The notes: generated from the sequence alone by a model not told the origin. DNA of 64,000 nt from Methylotenera_A aquatica (GCA_965601485.1 OZ271846.1:1054001-1118000); one strand, 5' to 3'. Positions 53,714 through 63,330 are shown, counted from the first letter of the stretch. Program-made: numbers and translations.

Positions 53714-54490
53714 CTAATTACCCGCCGTCAATTGCTCGCTGGTGCGACCAAAACGACGCTCTCTTTGTTTATAAGAACTAATAGCCGCGGTAAATGCCTT
53801 GGAGTCAAAATCAGGCCAAAGCGTGTCGGTAAAATATAATTCGGTATACGCCAACTGCCAAAGCAAAAAGTTACTCACGCGTTTTTCGCCTCCAGTGCGA
53901 ATAAACAAATCGGGTTCTGGTGCGTAATGCATGGATAAGTAAGGCGCCATATCTTCTTCAGTAAAGACGCCCTGTTTAGCTGGTAGCTCCTTAATCATTT
54001 TATTGGTCGCCTGTAAAATATCCCAGCGCCCGCCATAATTAGCCGCAATGCTTAAGGTTAAACCGGTATTATTAGCCGTTAATTGTTCAGAAGATTCAAT
54101 TTGCGCCACTAAATCCGCGTTAAAACGCGAGCGGTCACCAATTAACACTAGGCGTATATTATTGTCATGCAGTTTAATCACTTCGCGTTTAAGCGCTTCT
54201 ATAAATAAACCCATCAAGAATGAGACTTCATCATCGGGTCGGCGCCAATTTTCACTACTAAAAGCAAATAGCGTTAAAAACTTTACATCCATTTGCGCGC
54301 ATTGCTTCACCAAATCACGCACAATTTCAACACCCCGTTTATGGCCAGAAACGCGCGGTAAAAAACGTTTTCTGGCCCAACGTCCATTACCGTCCATAAT
54401 CACCGCGATATGCTGAGGAATTTCAGCTGATTCAGGGATTGCTTGTGTAGAGCTTTTTGATGATTTGGGAAAAAACTTCATACTAAGCAA
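53714..54490 (-). CDS. uppS: Undecaprenyl diphosphate synthase
   Basis: A 258-residue cis-prenyltransferase: IAVIMDGNGRWARKR with the catalytic Asp, SGHKRGVEIVRDL, FAFSSENWRRP and DLFIRTGGEKRVSNFLLWQ. It makes the C55 carrier for peptidoglycan and LPS. The start at 54490 abuts the frr stop with no gap. An internal Met at position 4 is an alternative. Confidence 0.97.
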   Translation of the reverse strand: MLSMKFFPKSSKSSTQAIPESAEIPQHIAVIMDGNGRWARKRFLPRVSGHKRGVEIVRDLVKQCAQMDVKFLTLFAFSSENWRRPDDEVSFLMGLFIEALKREVIKLHDNNIRLVLIGDRSRFNADLVAQIESSEQLTANNTGLTLSIAANYGGRWDILQATNKMIKELPAKQGVFTEEDMAPYLSMHYAPEPDLFIRTGGEKRVSNFLLWQLAYTELYFTDTLWPDFDSKAFTAAISSYKQRERRFGRTSEQLTAGN

Positions 54491-55048
54491 CTAAACCGCC
54501 ATCAAATCAGTTTCTTTAGCCTGTAGCAATTTATCCACTTCAACCACCGCTTTATCCGTCATTTTTTGCACTTCATCTTGCGCACGGCGCTCATCATCTT
54601 CGCCTATTTCTTTATCTTTTAACAATTTCTTCAAGGCATCATTAGCATCGCGGCGCACATTGCGAATAGCCACTTTAGCGCCTTCGCCTTCTGTACGCAC
54701 AATTTTGGTTAAATCACGGCGGCGCTCTTCTGTAAGCATTGGCATTGGTACGCGAATCAAGTCACCGTTGGTTGCAGGGTTTAATCCCAAATCGCAATCG
54801 CGAATCGCTTTCTCAACTTTGCCAATCATATTTTTTTCATAAGGCTGAACGTTAATGGTGCGCGCATCGCCCAAATTAACGTTTGCCACTTGGTTTACAG
54901 CCACCATTGAGCCGTAATATTCCACCATCACATGGTCTAGCAAGCCAGTATGTGCGCGGCCTGTGCGTATTTTTGCTAAATCATTTTTAAGTGATTCTAA
55001 TGATTTTAGCATTTTTAAATCGGCGCTTTTTTTAATTTCTTCCAACAT
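54491..55048 (-). CDS. frr: Ribosome recycling factor
   Basis: A 185-residue factor that splits post-termination ribosomes with EF-G: KMLKSLESLKNDLAKIRTGRA, the PYEKNMIGKVEKAIRDCDLG segment, VPMPMLTEERRRDL and the C-terminal helix. I start it at ATG 55048, with GGAG 6 bases upstream. A TTG at 55060 overlaps that ribosome site and is not used. The length then matches the family exactly. Confidence 0.96.
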   Translation of the reverse strand: MLEEIKKSADLKMLKSLESLKNDLAKIRTGRAHTGLLDHVMVEYYGSMVAVNQVANVNLGDARTINVQPYEKNMIGKVEKAIRDCDLGLNPATNGDLIRVPMPMLTEERRRDLTKIVRTEGEGAKVAIRNVRRDANDALKKLLKDKEIGEDDERRAQDEVQKMTDKAVVEVDKLLQAKETDLMAV

Positions 55049-55091
55049 GTGTTTCTCCAACTTTACTTTTTATGAATGCAAACAAAATTAT

Positions 55092-55808
55092 TTAGGATAC
55101 AACCACGCGGGTACCTTCATTTTCACCCATTACTACGCGCATTAAAGCATCGGCTTTAAAAATATTAAATACCGCAATTGGCATTCTCTGATCACGACAT
55201 AATGTAAACGCAGTAGCATCCATCACTTTTAAATCTTTTGAAATGGCTTCGTCAAATGTCACCATTTCATATTTAGTTGCGGTGGAGTCTTTCTTAGGGT
55301 CTGCCGTGTAAACACCATCCACTTTGGTGGCTTTTAATACAATATCAGCATCGATTTCCATGCCACGCAAAGCGGCAGCGGTGTCAGTGGTAAAGAAAGG
55401 GTTACCAGTACCTGCACCAAAAATCACAACACGACCTTTTTCTAAAGCGCGCAAGGCTTTGGCGCGCACATATGGCTCAACAAATTCGATACCTAATGCA
55501 CTTTGAACGCGCGCCTCAACACCAATATGGCGCATGGCATCTTGGAGCGCAAGCGCATTCATCACGGTGGCTAGCATTCCCATATAATCTGCAGTGGCCC
55601 TATCCATACCCTCAGCTGCAGGTGCAACACCACGGAAAATATTACCACCACCAATCACTACTCCGACCTCAACGCCCAAATCAACGATTTCTTTAATTTG
55701 CGCAACGATATTATTAATGGTGCTGCGATTAATGCCGTAGGCATCGTCACCCATCAACGCTTCGCCAGAAAGTTTAAGTAGTATGCGTTTGTAGGCTGGT
55801 TTTGCCAT
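55092..55808 (-). CDS. pyrH: UMP kinase
   Basis: A 238-residue amino-acid-kinase-fold enzyme: RILLKLSGEALMG, VVIGGGNIFRG, the UMP-binding ATADYMGMLATVMNALALQD, and VVIFGAGTGNPFFTTDTAAALR. It makes UDP for nucleotide pools. It lies between tsf and frr. Confidence 0.97.
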   Translation of the reverse strand: MAKPAYKRILLKLSGEALMGDDAYGINRSTINNIVAQIKEIVDLGVEVGVVIGGGNIFRGVAPAAEGMDRATADYMGMLATVMNALALQDAMRHIGVEARVQSALGIEFVEPYVRAKALRALEKGRVVIFGAGTGNPFFTTDTAAALRGMEIDADIVLKATKVDGVYTADPKKDSTATKYEMVTFDEAISKDLKVMDATAFTLCRDQRMPIAVFNIFKADALMRVVMGENEGTRVVVS

Positions 55809-55967
55809 GATTCACCCTGCTTTAATAGTTTGATTATTTAATCACAAACACCATAATTTTACTAAATTTTCATACTCTTTAAATTTAGTTTAATGGAGTT
55901 TCGTACAGCTTTATACGACTTTAAATAAACGTAAATTCAATTTTAGTCATATAGCCTAGCAATAGAC

Positions 55968-56006
55968 GAAAAAAAAGTGAGCCTGGCAATTTGCCAAACC
56001 CACTTA
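55968..56006 (-). terminator. Terminator after tsf
   Basis: An imperfect stem of about 12 bp (AAGTGGGTTTGGCAA / TTGCCAGGCTCACTT) is followed on the minus strand by TTTTTT. It lies directly after the tsf stop and divides rpsB-tsf from pyrH. Confidence 0.8.
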
Positions 56007-56020
56007 ATTTTTAAAACAAT

Positions 56021-56896
56021 TTAAACCTTAGCTGCTGCGGCAACTTCGGCGGCGTAGTCAACTACAACTTTTTCAATGCCTTCACCCACTGTAAACATAG
56101 AGAATGATGCAACTGAAGCGTTTTTAGATTTTAATAATTGCTCAATCGTCATTTTGTCATCTTTAACAAAGATTTGACTTAACAATGTTACTTCTTTTAA
56201 GAATTTTTGCACAGTACCATCGGCAATTTTTTCCAACATCGCATCTGGTTTGCCTGCTTCTTTTGCTTTTTCAATAGCAACACGACGTTCGGCTTCAATC
56301 AAGCTCGCATCAATACCAGAAGCATCTAATGATTTAGGTTTAGCAGCAGCAATATGCATCGCTAAATCTTTTGCTAAAGCGTCATCACCGCCCACTAAAT
56401 CGACTAAAACGCCAATTTTACTACCGTGAATATAGCTAACCAATTTACCTTGTACATTTGGACGCACAAAACGACGAGGCGTAATATTCTCGCCAATCTT
56501 ACCAACCAATTGTGCACGAGTTTCTTCAACTGTAGTGCCGCGCATTGGCAATGCAGCAACCTCTTCGATATTAGCAGGATTGCTGTTTGATACGATTGTG
56601 GCTAATTCACTAACGAACTTCAAAAAGTCTTCATTTTTTGCACAGAAGTCTGTTTCAGAGTTTACTTCAATCATTGCACCCGATTTACCATCCGTAGAAA
56701 TTGCAATGCCCACTGTACCTTCAGCCGCCACTCGGCCTGCTGCTTTGCTAGCTTTATTACCAAAACGAACACGCAAGATTTCTTCTGCGCGCATCATATC
56801 GCCTTCAGCCTCAGTAAGCGCTTTTTTACAGTCCATCATTGGTGCATCTGTGCGCTCACGTAATTCTTTTACCATACTTGCGGTAATTTCAGCCAT
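56021..56896 (-). CDS. tsf: Elongation factor Ts
   Basis: A 291-residue guanine-nucleotide exchange factor for EF-Tu. It has a UBA-like N-terminus (SMVKELRERTDAPMMDCKKA), the conserved SETDFCAKNEDF and a core with YIHGSKIGVLVDLVG. The length is normal. It follows rpsB after a hairpin. Confidence 0.97.
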   Translation of the reverse strand: MAEITASMVKELRERTDAPMMDCKKALTEAEGDMMRAEEILRVRFGNKASKAAGRVAAEGTVGIAISTDGKSGAMIEVNSETDFCAKNEDFLKFVSELATIVSNSNPANIEEVAALPMRGTTVEETRAQLVGKIGENITPRRFVRPNVQGKLVSYIHGSKIGVLVDLVGGDDALAKDLAMHIAAAKPKSLDASGIDASLIEAERRVAIEKAKEAGKPDAMLEKIADGTVQKFLKEVTLLSQIFVKDDKMTIEQLLKSKNASVASFSMFTVGEGIEKVVVDYAAEVAAAAKV

Positions 56897-56949
56897 TTTT
56901 TAGCTCCTAATCTTAATTTTCTAAATATTGATCAATATTATATAAATAG

Positions 56950-56974
56950 AAAAAGGGGCTACGAGCCCCTTTTT
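56950..56974 (-). terminator. Hairpin between rpsB and tsf
   Basis: An 11-bp perfect stem (AAAAAGGGGCT / AGCCCCTTTTT) with a 3-nt loop. It has T runs on both strands and is probably a partial terminator setting the rpsB:tsf ratio. Confidence 0.85.
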
Positions 56975-56985
56975 GCTCTAATGAA

Positions 56986-57732
56986 TTATTCCGCTATTGC
57001 AACTTCCGCTGGTACTATTTCTTCTTGCGCTGATTTAACAATCTCAGCAATAGCATTTTGGCGTCCTTCTAAAACCGCATCTGCCATACCACGTGCATAT
57101 AAACGAATAGCACGTGAAGAGTCATCGTTACCAGGAATAACGTAAGCTACACCATCTGGTGAATTGTTTGTATCGACAATACCAATCACTGGAATGCCCA
57201 ATTTAGCCGCTTCAGTAATTGCGCCGCTTTCATGACCAACGTCAATAATGAAAATCGCATCTGGCAGGCCACCCATATCTTTAATACCACCAATTGAGCG
57301 CTCTAATTTTTCGATTTCGCGCTTATAACCTAAAGCTTCTTTTTTGCCGAATTTTTCTAAGCTACCGTCTAATAACATTGCTTCAAAGTCGTGAAGACGT
57401 TTGATGGATTGTTTAACTGTTTTAAAGTTAGTTAACATACCACCTAACCAACGGTGATTAACGTAAGCACAACCAGCACGTGACGCTTCTTCTTTAACGA
57501 TATCACGGGCTTGACGTTTTGTGCCAACGAATAAGATGCGGCCTTTATTCGCAGCTAAAGTACGTGTGAACTTCATTGCATCTTCAAATAGTGGCAATGT
57601 TTTTTCTAAGTTTACAATATGAATTTTGTTCCGGTCTCCAAAAATGTACTCTGCCATTTTAGGATTCCAGTAACGGGTTTGGTGGCCAAAGTGAACACCG
57701 GCCTCAAGCATTTGACGCATAGTAACTGACAT
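56986..57732 (-). CDS. rpsB: Ribosomal protein S2
   Basis: A 248-residue uS2: TMRQMLEAGVHFGHQTRYWNP, KIHIVNLEKTLPLF, GTKRQARDIV and HRWLGGMLTNFKT, with the C-terminal PVIGIVDTNNSPDGV. I start it at ATG 57732, preceded by GGAG at 8 bases. An upstream in-frame start at 57792 would add 20 unconserved residues. Confidence 0.96.
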   Translation of the reverse strand: MSVTMRQMLEAGVHFGHQTRYWNPKMAEYIFGDRNKIHIVNLEKTLPLFEDAMKFTRTLAANKGRILFVGTKRQARDIVKEEASRAGCAYVNHRWLGGMLTNFKTVKQSIKRLHDFEAMLLDGSLEKFGKKEALGYKREIEKLERSIGGIKDMGGLPDAIFIIDVGHESGAITEAAKLGIPVIGIVDTNNSPDGVAYVIPGNDDSSRAIRLYARGMADAVLEGRQNAIAEIVKSAQEEIVPAEVAIAE

Positions 57733-58369
57733 TGTATTGCTCCATGTAAGGGTTAACATTACATTCATCCACAATATTTGAAAATTATTCAAACACCCTG
57801 TAAGGGACGATGCATTGATTTAAAAGGCTCAGCGTAGCAAATTGCTAAACTAAACTGTAAGTATTATAGTTAAAATTTGCCTTAGATTCAATTGTTATTC
57901 GGTTTTTATACGCCGAGCTTGTCATGCAACTTAAATACTCAATGATAAAGAAAAAATACCTTTGATTTTACAAAACGCGCTAAGTATCAGACGTTTTTTG
58001 TCTGGCAACTGGCTTAAATGGTTCGCTTTGATAGTTGTTATGAGGATATGCAACCGCTTTATATAGAATGTGAAACAGCCGACTTTCGGCAAGACTTGGA
58101 TACATGTATAGCGCTGCGAAAACGTTTAGCAATTGATCAAAAGTATTTGATTATATATGTGGCGGATCTCTTGTAAAGGTTTGCGCGCCCTGCATGGTAT
58201 AACCTTCGTTAACATGCAAACTCTGGTTCAGCATTTATTAACATTGATTTAACGAATACAAATAAATTTTGAGGCCAAAAAATAATCATTTTGCGCACAA
58301 AACACTTGGTCAATTAATTAGTTTGGCTATGATAAAATCATAATTTACTATTTAAATTTTTCAAAGCAT
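57733..58369. other. Divergent intergenic region between rpsB and map
   Basis: About 640 bp. It holds the rpsB leader and promoter and the map promoter. The only open frame of note is the small one at 58018-58176. No tRNA or strong hairpin was found. Confidence 0.5.
58018..58176 (+). CDS. Possible small ORF upstream of map
   Basis: A 52-codon frame from ATG 58018 to TAA 58174, encoding CETADFRQDLDTCIALRKRL with a hydrophobic C-terminal LIIYVADLL. The composition is protein-like, but there is no ribosome site and I recognise no family. It could be a remnant or chance. Confidence 0.2.
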   Translation: MVRFDSCYEDMQPLYIECETADFRQDLDTCIALRKRLAIDQKYLIIYVADLL

Positions 58370-59167
58370 ATGACTATTACCATTAATAACGCTGATGATA
58401 TCGCAAAAATGCGTATTGCAGGCAAGCTAGCGTCTGAAGTGCTTGATTATATTGCACCTTTTATTGTAAATGGCGTTACTACCGAAAGACTGGATCAGCT
58501 ATGCCACGATTATATTGTGAACGTTCAGCAAGCGGTTCCTGCACCACTTAATTATGCTCCAGATGGTCATGCGCCATATCCAAAATCGATTTGTACATCG
58601 GTTAACCACATTGTTTGTCATGGCGTACCAGGCAATAAAGTTTTAAAAAACGGCGATACGGTGAATATTGATATTACGGTGATTAAAGATGGTTATCACG
58701 GAGATACATCGCGTATGTTTCATGTGGGTGAAGTTTCTATTCAGGCCAATCGCTTATCTGAACTGACGTACCAAGCGATGTGGCTGGGCATTAACAAGGT
58801 AAAACCAGAAGCCACACTAGGCGATATTGGATTTGCTATTCAAACTTTTGCTGAGAAGAATGGGTTTAGTGTGGTGCGCGAATTTTGCGGGCATGGCATT
58901 GGTAAAAAATTCCATGAAGACCCGCAAGTGCTGCACTACGGTAAACCAGGTACTGGCGTAAAATTACGCGCTGGGATGATTTTTACCATTGAGCCTATGA
59001 TAAACGCTGGTAAACGTGATATTAAACAAATGCCCGATGGCTGGACCATTGTCACCAAAGACCGTAGCCTATCAGCACAGTGGGAGCATACTGTGTTGGT
59101 TACTGAAACAGGTTATGAAGTATTAACGTTATCGGCAGGCTCACCTGCTACCCCAAATTTCAATTAA
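58370..59167 (+). CDS. map: Methionine aminopeptidase, type I
   Basis: A 265-residue pita-bread metallopeptidase that removes the initiator Met. The metal ligands fit NIDITVIKDGYHGDTSRMF (two Asp), GHGIGKKFHEDP (His), IFTIEPM (Glu) and QWEHTVLVTE (Glu). It lies directly upstream of glnD, 5 bp away. It acts after def, which is encoded at 62.8 kb. Confidence 0.97.
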   Translation: MTITINNADDIAKMRIAGKLASEVLDYIAPFIVNGVTTERLDQLCHDYIVNVQQAVPAPLNYAPDGHAPYPKSICTSVNHIVCHGVPGNKVLKNGDTVNIDITVIKDGYHGDTSRMFHVGEVSIQANRLSELTYQAMWLGINKVKPEATLGDIGFAIQTFAEKNGFSVVREFCGHGIGKKFHEDPQVLHYGKPGTGVKLRAGMIFTIEPMINAGKRDIKQMPDGWTIVTKDRSLSAQWEHTVLVTETGYEVLTLSAGSPATPNFN

Positions 59168-59172
59168 TTTTG

Positions 59173-61761
59173 ATGACTGATCTTCAGTCTCAGTCAAAGC
59201 AGTCTATACAAGCGTGGCGGCTTGATTTAAAAACACAACAGCAAGCCTTAGAAAAGGCTTTTTTTGTACATCAAAATACGGCAAAGCTACTAAAACAACA
59301 ATCGTTACTGATTGATCGGCTATTAAAAAAAATATGGCTGAAAGCTAATATTGATGCTGATATCGCACTGATTGCTGTTGGTGGCTATGGGCGCAATCAA
59401 TTATTCCCTTACTCGGATATTGATTTGCTGATTTTACTGCCTGATGATGACTTAAATGACGATAAAAATTCGCAGAAAAACCAAAAAATTGAAACCTTAA
59501 TTGGCTTGTTATGGGATATTGGCCTAAACGTTGGTCATAGTGTGCGCACACTGCAAGAGTGTGTTAATGAATCGGCACAGGATGTAACAGTGCAGACCAA
59601 TTTATTGGAAACGCGTTTACTGTGCGGTAAAAAATCTCTTTTTATTACGTTTACAAACGCTGTCACTAAAACAATGGATGCTACCAAGTTTTATACGGCT
59701 AAATCTAAAGAGCAAGACAAACGCCACGCCAAGTTTAACGATACTACCTATAATTTAGAGCCCAATATAAAAGAAAGCCCTGGTGGCTTGCGTGATTTGC
59801 ACATGATTCTTTGGCTTGCACTAAGCCAAAATTTAGGCAAAAACTGGACTGATTTAGCAAAAAATAACATTATTACCAAATCAGAATTCCGCCAAATCAA
59901 GCGTCACGAAAGCAATCTGCAAAATCTGCGTATACGCTTACATTACTTGGCTAAGCGCCGCGAAGACAGGCTATTGTTTGATTTTCAAAATGAGCTGGCA
60001 AGCGATTTAGGCTATGTAACCACTCCACGTAAACGCGCTAGTGAGCAACTGATGCAAAGCTATTACACCAGCGCAAAGTTTATCAACTTAATCAACGAAA
60101 TTCTGTTGAAAACCTTTGAAAAAATTGCCAATAAAGCTAAGCCAAAAATCATGCCGATTAATGATCGGTTTGAATCGCACGATGATTTGCTGGAAATCAA
60201 AGCGGCAAACGTTTTGCAGCAATATCCAAATGCTATTTTGGAAAGTTTTTTACTGTTGCAGCAACATCCTCAATTAACAGGTATGAGCGCGAATTTAATT
60301 CGCGAATTGCAACGCGTTAAAAAAATAGTGAACGTGGACTTTCGTCAATCGACTGATAATAAAGCTACTTTTTTAGCAATTCTATCGCAGCCAAACGGTG
60401 TTAATCATTCACTTCGCCGCATGAACCGTTATGGAATTTTAGGGCAATACATCCCCGTTTTTGGCAAAATAGTCGGCCAAATGCAACACGATTTATTTCA
60501 TGTGTATACCGTGGATGAACATATATTGAATGTGCTAGCCAACTTACGACGCTATGCTAAGCCAGAGCTAAAACACGAATTTCCACTCTGCACGCAATTA
60601 TTTAGCGATTTTGACAAACCGCATTTGCTTTATCTGGCAGCGATATTCCATGATATTGCAAAAGGACGCGGTGGCGACCACTCCACACTTGGCACTATTG
60701 ACGCAAAGCGTTTCTGCAGACTGCATGGGATGTCCAAAGATGATACCAATTTGGTAGCTTGGCTAGTAGATGCGCATCTTAAAATGTCTAGTACTGCGCA
60801 AAAATCGGATTTGTCTGACCCAGAAGTGATTCAACAATTTGCGCATTTTGTTAAAACTGAAAAGCGCTTGATTGCTTTGTATTTACTTACTGTTGCTGAT
60901 ATTCGAGGTACCAGCCCTGTGGTTTGGAATGCTTGGAAAGCACGACTTTTAGAAAGCTTGTTTTATGCCTCGCAACATTTGCTCAAAAATACAGGCTTCA
61001 CCACACAACAAACCATTGAAAACCGCCAAATTGAGGCAAAAGAAAAACTCACCCGTTATGGACTAAAACCTGAATCGTATCTAGCGCTTTGGGGAAATGT
61101 AGGTGCTGGTTATTTTACGCGCTTTGAATCTGATGAAATTGCTTGGCAAAGTCGCTTATTAACACCGCATGTATTATCAGAAAAACCTATTATACGTGCC
61201 CGTTTGAGCCCAAATGGCGACGGTATACAGGTAATGATTTACACGCGCAATCAAGATGATTTATTTGCGCGCATTTGTAATTTCTTTGACCGCATGGCTT
61301 ACAACATCGTGCAAGCAAAAATTTACACCACAAACCATGGCTATGCACTTAATAATTTTATTGTTTTAGATCAATCAGGTAAGTCAGTTAGCTATAGTGG
61401 ATTGTTGAAATTTATTGAGTTAGAATTAATGCAAAAAATTGTAAGCGACAAGCCGTTAGAAGCGCCGCTACAAGGACGCATTAGTCGCCAAGTAAAATAT
61501 ATGTCGATTAAACCGCAAGTAAAAATCAAATCCGAATTACAAGGTCATAATCTCACCTTAGAAATTGTGGCAGGCGATAGACCAGGGCTTTTAGCTTATG
61601 TTGCCAATGTGCTTTTACATCACGACATTGAGTTGCACAATGCCAAAATTAATACTTTAGGTAACCGTGCAGAAGACAGCTTTTTGATTTCTGCAAAACA
61701 TAACTCCCCAGTAAATGCCGCAAAGATTGAGCAACTTATAAAAAGTTTAAACAATCTGTAG
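59173..61761 (+). CDS. glnD: Bifunctional PII uridylyltransferase/uridylyl-removing enzyme
   Basis: An 862-residue nitrogen sensor. The nucleotidyltransferase motif GGYGRNQLFPYSDIDLL starts at about residue 70. The HD hydrolase has VYTVDEHILNVL and AAIFHDIAKGRGGDHS, with H493. Two C-terminal ACT domains for glutamine sensing are near 690-760 and 790-860. It modifies PII according to glutamine. The start is ATG 59173; an upstream TTG is also in frame. The length is normal. Confidence 0.97.
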   Translation: MTDLQSQSKQSIQAWRLDLKTQQQALEKAFFVHQNTAKLLKQQSLLIDRLLKKIWLKANIDADIALIAVGGYGRNQLFPYSDIDLLILLPDDDLNDDKNSQKNQKIETLIGLLWDIGLNVGHSVRTLQECVNESAQDVTVQTNLLETRLLCGKKSLFITFTNAVTKTMDATKFYTAKSKEQDKRHAKFNDTTYNLEPNIKESPGGLRDLHMILWLALSQNLGKNWTDLAKNNIITKSEFRQIKRHESNLQNLRIRLHYLAKRREDRLLFDFQNELASDLGYVTTPRKRASEQLMQSYYTSAKFINLINEILLKTFEKIANKAKPKIMPINDRFESHDDLLEIKAANVLQQYPNAILESFLLLQQHPQLTGMSANLIRELQRVKKIVNVDFRQSTDNKATFLAILSQPNGVNHSLRRMNRYGILGQYIPVFGKIVGQMQHDLFHVYTVDEHILNVLANLRRYAKPELKHEFPLCTQLFSDFDKPHLLYLAAIFHDIAKGRGGDHSTLGTIDAKRFCRLHGMSKDDTNLVAWLVDAHLKMSSTAQKSDLSDPEVIQQFAHFVKTEKRLIALYLLTVADIRGTSPVVWNAWKARLLESLFYASQHLLKNTGFTTQQTIENRQIEAKEKLTRYGLKPESYLALWGNVGAGYFTRFESDEIAWQSRLLTPHVLSEKPIIRARLSPNGDGIQVMIYTRNQDDLFARICNFFDRMAYNIVQAKIYTTNHGYALNNFIVLDQSGKSVSYSGLLKFIELELMQKIVSDKPLEAPLQGRISRQVKYMSIKPQVKIKSELQGHNLTLEIVAGDRPGLLAYVANVLLHHDIELHNAKINTLGNRAEDSFLISAKHNSPVNAAKIEQLIKSLNNL

Positions 61762-61785
61762 TGTGCATTTATCAATAATATGCTT

Positions 61786-62088
61786 TTAACTAAATTGGTA
61801 GTGCTTGCGTAGCGGTTTTTTAATATGCCAAACACAAGAGAGCCCTGCCGAAAATGTTACTAAATCGCCAGCAGCAAAGCTAACTGATTCACCGCCATTT
61901 ATAGGAGTGACAGTTACTTCCCCTTCTAAGATATAGGCAATTTCTTGTTTTTGATAACTCCAAGGGAAGGTAGAGCTTTCTTTAGTCCAAATAGGCCAAG
62001 AGAATACATTCATTTTCGCTAATTGTTTAGCATCTGGTTTTTCAACTCGAATAAAGAATGATTTATCATTTAGTGGTTGTTTCATCAT
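61786..62088 (-). CDS. Small cupin-domain protein
   Basis: A 100-residue single cupin of the DUF861/EutQ-like type: WPIWTKESSTFPWSYQKQ, IAYILEGEVTVTP, FAAGDLVTFSAGLSCVW. Metal His residues of classic cupins are largely absent. It is a paralogue of the next cupin, sharing W.IW.KE...FP, A.Y.LEGE..VTP and AGD.V.F..G. It is convergent with glnD. The function is unknown. Confidence 0.8.
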   Translation of the reverse strand: MMKQPLNDKSFFIRVEKPDAKQLAKMNVFSWPIWTKESSTFPWSYQKQEIAYILEGEVTVTPINGGESVSFAAGDLVTFSAGLSCVWHIKKPLRKHYQFS

Positions 62089-62102
62089 AGGCTCTCAAAA
62101 AC

Positions 62103-62133
62103 AAAAAAGCCTAGCTCTAAAATAGAAGCTAGG
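62103..62133 (-). terminator. Terminator after the second cupin gene
   Basis: A 7-bp stem (CCTAGCT / AGCTAGG) followed on the minus strand by CTTTTTT, between the two cupin genes. Confidence 0.7.
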
Positions 62134-62195
62134 ACTTTTATTTTAAGCCTAAATTAAAAAAATAAAATTTAATCAAGCTTTTAAAAACCACTAGA

Positions 62196-62471
62196 TTAAG
62201 AATGTTTGTAATGTTTTTTCAATTGCTTAACAACTTCCCATTGTGATTTCATGCCCTTTGGGAAAACAACGAAATCACCTGCTTTAATAACCACTTTTTC
62301 GCCACCTTGTGGTGTCACATGAATTTCGCCTTCTAGTAAATAAGCACTTTCTGTCATACCGAAATCTAATGGAAATTTAGACACTTCTTTTTCCCAAATA
62401 GACCAACTAGCTACGCCTAGCTCTTTTAGTTTCTCTTCTGACGGGTTATGGTCAACAATAATTTGGCTCAT
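62196..62471 (-). CDS. Small cupin-domain protein
   Basis: A 91-residue single cupin: WSIWEKEVSKFPLDFG, SAYLLEGEIHVTPQGG, KAGDFVVFPKGMKSQW. AAGGA lies 7 bases before the ATG. It is a close relative of the neighbouring cupin (61786-62088), so the pair arose by tandem duplication. Such proteins bind small organic ligands; none is identified here. Confidence 0.82.
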   Translation of the reverse strand: MSQIIVDHNPSEEKLKELGVASWSIWEKEVSKFPLDFGMTESAYLLEGEIHVTPQGGEKVVIKAGDFVVFPKGMKSQWEVVKQLKKHYKHS

Positions 62472-62507
62472 ATTAAATCCTTAAAAAAATAATAATTGTA
62501 CTGTTTA

Positions 62508-62541
62508 AAAACAAATGCCGCTTAAAATCTAAAGCGGCATT
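62508..62541 (-). terminator. Terminator after tRNA-Ser
   Basis: A 10-bp perfect stem (AATGCCGCTT / AAGCGGCATT) followed on the minus strand by TTGTTTTT, a few bases after the tRNA 3' end. Confidence 0.8.
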
Positions 62542-62548
62542 AAAAAAA

Positions 62549-62638
62549 TGGCGGAAGAGGTGAGATTCGAACTCACGGTGGGCTCGCACCCACGACAGTT
62601 TTCAAGACTGTAGCATTAAACCGCTCTGCCACTCTTCC
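62549..62638 (-). tRNA. tRNA-Ser (TGA)
   Basis: A 90-nt tRNA with a long variable arm (CGTGGGTGCGAGCCCACCG), acceptor GGAAGAG/CTCTTCC, anticodon TGA in CTTGAAAA, T-loop AGTTCGAATCT and an encoded CCA. Confidence 0.95.
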
Positions 62639-62779
62639 TTATATAAAACCTTTGTTACTTTTAGACTATTTTTAAATGGTCTTCAGAAATGTAGCAGCCT
62701 AAATTAAAATCGCGAGCAACATAACTATTAGTTGCGAATAAAACTAAGTTATATTCACAAACAAAATTATAGCAAACAT

Positions 62780-63313
62780 TTAATCATCTTGAAAATCCTG
62801 ATTTGGAAAAAGTACATCAGTAAAGCCAAAATCTTTTAAATTTTTAATGCGCATGGGGTACAAAATGCCATTTAAGTGGTCGCACTCGTGTTGCACTACT
62901 CTGGCATGAAAGCCGCTAACCAAGCGATCAATCGAATTTCCAAATGGATCAAAGCCTGTGTAATGTAAACGTGTATGCCTTGGAACAATGCCGCGCATGC
63001 CTGGTACAGACAAACAACCTTCCCAACCATCTTCGATTTCATCTTGAACAGGTGTTAGAACAGGGTTAATTAAAACGGTATAAGGCACTTGTTCAGCATC
63101 GGGATAACGTGGATTGCTACCGACTCCAAAAATAACCACTTGCAAACTCACGCCAATTTGTGGTGCAGCAATACCCGCGCCGTTCATGTGCGCCATGGTG
63201 TCTTGCATATCTTGTATTAATGCATGCAATTCTGGCGTATTAAATTGTGCAACAGGCTCTGCTTGTTGAAGCAAATTTGGATCGCCCATGCGTAAGACTG
63301 TTTTGATTGCCAT
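62780..63313 (-). CDS. def: Peptide deformylase
   Basis: A 177-residue Fe/Zn hydrolase removing the N-formyl group from nascent proteins. All three motifs are present: GIAAPQIG, EGCLSVPG (metal Cys) and HECDHLNG (two metal His, catalytic Glu). It lies apart from fmt. The length is normal. Confidence 0.96.
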   Translation of the reverse strand: MAIKTVLRMGDPNLLQQAEPVAQFNTPELHALIQDMQDTMAHMNGAGIAAPQIGVSLQVVIFGVGSNPRYPDAEQVPYTVLINPVLTPVQDEIEDGWEGCLSVPGMRGIVPRHTRLHYTGFDPFGNSIDRLVSGFHARVVQHECDHLNGILYPMRIKNLKDFGFTDVLFPNQDFQDD

Positions 63314-63330
63314 TTTAAATAAATACCTTA

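Noticed and set aside
55049..55060. TTG start of frr at 55060
   Set aside because: It overlaps the GGAG ribosome site of the ATG at 55048, which gives the standard 185-residue protein.
57733..57792. Extended rpsB start at 57792
   Set aside because: The added 20 residues are not part of S2, and a GGAG site supports the ATG at 57732.
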